Below, one piece after another: positions 63,147-64,000 of a stretch of 64,000 nt of DNA (within the stretch, counting starts at the first letter, position 1; the number at the start of each line of letters is the position of its first letter). The notes below the pieces were generated by a model. It worked only from the letters and a program-made list of their open reading frames with translations. It did not search any database and was not told the DNA's origin. Source of the DNA: Rhizobiaceae bacterium MnEN-MB40S (GTDB lineage: Bacteria > Pseudomonadota > Alphaproteobacteria > Rhizobiales > Rhizobiaceae). The DNA lies in the NCBI GenBank assembly GCA_024343425.1, contig BRLC01000002.1, forward strand, positions 372,001 to 436,000, in the 5' to 3' direction. Made by a program: the position numbers and the translations under genes.

Positions 63147-64000
63147 CTACATGTTGTCTGGTCGCTTACGCACGATAATGCCGAGATCGTCGTGCTCCTG
63201 GAAATCCTTGAGCTTTTCTTCGGTTTCCTGCGCCTCGCGCTGACGATCCCACATGGCCTTGTAGAGCCCGTTTTCATCCAAAAGCGAATAATGAGTGCCG
63301 CGCTCGGCGATCACGCCATCCTTCAGCACGATGATCTCGTCAGCGCTGATAACCGTCGACAGACGGTGCGCGATAACCAGCGTCGTGCGTCCCTTGCTGA
63401 CATAGTCGAGCGCCGACTGGATCTCGCTTTCCGTCGCGCTGTCGAGCGCCGAGGTGGCTTCATCCAGAATGAGGATCGGCGGAGCTTTCAATATCGTGCG
63501 CGCGATCGCGACACGCTGCTTCTCGCCTCCCGACAGTTTGAGACCGCGCTCTCCGACCATCGTCTTGAGACCGTCCGGAAGACTGCGGATGAAGTCGGCG
63601 ATCTGGGCGAGCTCCGCAGACTCCATCACTTCTTCGTCGGTGGCGTCCATGCGGCCATAGCGAATGTTGTAGCCGATTGTGTCGTTGAAAAGCACCGTGT
63701 CCTGCGGAACCATGCCGACTGCCGCGCGCAGCGATTTCTGTGTGATGTCACGGAGATTCTGACCGTTGACCGTGATGGCGCCTTCCTGAATGTCGTAAAA
63801 TCGGAACAAAAGGCGCGAAATCGTTGATTTTCCGGCGCCTGAAGGCCCGACCACCGCAACCGTCTTGCCATAAGGCACTTCGAAGCTGATGCCCTTCAGG
63901 ATCGGCCTGTTCTCGTCGTAGCGGAAATGCACGTCATCGAAGCGGATCGATCCCTTGTCCATCACCAACGGCTTGGCGTCCGGCTTGTCGACGATTTCCG
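63147..64000 (-). CDS. ABC transporter, exporter-type ATPase domain (5' part outside window)
   Basis: C-terminal 284 residues of an ABCB-type fused exporter; the frame is open to the window edge and the membrane domain must lie beyond it. Present: [19 protein letters not shown], Walker [11 protein letters not shown]-loop [19 protein letters not shown], signature [13 protein letters not shown], Walker [12 protein letters not shown] and the H-loop IAHRLSTV. Resembles the Atm1/HMT-type or MsbA-type exporters, which are not separable here. Confidence 0.9.
   Translation of the reverse strand, partial: EIVDKPDAKPLVMDKGSIRFDDVHFRYDENRPILKGISFEVPYGKTVAVVGPSGAGKSTISRLLFRFYDIQEGAITVNGQNLRDITQKSLRAAVGMVPQDTVLFNDTIGYNIRYGRMDATDEEVMESAELAQIADFIRSLPDGLKTMVGERGLKLSGGEKQRVAIARTILKAPPILILDEATSALDSATESEIQSALDYVSKGRTTLVIAHRLSTVISADEIIVLKDGVIAERGTHYSLLDENGLYKAMWDRQREAQETEEKLKDFQEHDDLGIIVRKRPDNM

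Noticed and set aside
1-64000. CRISPR arrays, tRNA/rRNA genes, insertion sequences or prophage
   Set aside because: I looked for regularly spaced repeats, cloverleaf-type runs and transposase/integrase motifs and saw none; a dedicated tRNA or repeat scan was not possible.

Overview
The window reads as chromosome of an alphaproteobacterium, most likely of the order Hyphomicrobiales (Rhizobiales). The basis is the core gene order and gene style: surA-pdxA-rsmA; gmk-yicC-mltG-fabF-acpP-fabG-fabD; rpsF-rpsR-(DUF2232)-rplI; dnaB-alr-radA-cvpA-purF-SDR; and pssA-psd with an ABC exporter. I cannot place it at genus level from sequence alone. No rRNA, tRNA, CRISPR array, transposase or phage gene was seen. 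The first gene (surA-like) and the last (ABC transporter) run off the window.

Core blocks: 0-2.9 kb (chaperone, vitamin B6, rRNA methylation), 12.3-19.0 kb (guanylate kinase, YicC RNase, MltG, fatty-acid synthesis genes, all leftward), 29.7-40.9 kb (ribosomal proteins, cyclopropane synthase, replicative helicase, alanine racemase, RadA, CvpA, PurF, all rightward) and 61.5-64 kb (phospholipid synthesis). Between these blocks lie accessory catabolic or transport clusters, each with its own regulator.

Accessory cluster 1 (2.8-12.3 kb): a sulfotransferase that looks foreign, then a GntR regulator divergent from an operon of a DUF1932 dehydrogenase, a class I aminotransferase, a cytoplasmic beta-propeller protein, a TctC-TctB-TctA tricarboxylate-type transporter and a DUF6282-like hydrolase. 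Cluster 2 (19.1-29.4 kb): two glutamine-synthetase-family ligases, iron alcohol dehydrogenase, aldehyde dehydrogenase, a TRAP transporter and an N-formylglutamate-amidohydrolase-family enzyme, with a divergent RpiR regulator. This is consistent with a gamma-glutamylation route for an amino alcohol or amine. Cluster 3 (41.2-46.4 kb): PadR regulator with an RND efflux pair whose pump is unusually long.

Accessory cluster 4 (46.5-61.5 kb): two leftward operons. One runs cyclase-cupin-SDR-hydroxyacyl-CoA-type dehydrogenase-LivJGFHM. The other runs TRAP (DctPQM)-2-hydroxyacid dehydrogenase-M24 protein-decarboxylase, with an IclR regulator divergent from it. The two operons start from the same duplicated 115-bp control module, which carries a perfect CTGTATgATACAG palindrome. 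Between that module and the TRAP operon lie decayed remains of a second cyclase-cupin pair. The TRAP operon therefore appears to have inherited its promoter through a segmental duplication followed by deletion. All three transport binding-protein genes that are followed by further operon genes (tctC, two dctP) have a hairpin directly downstream, suggesting partial termination that keeps the binding protein in excess over the membrane parts.
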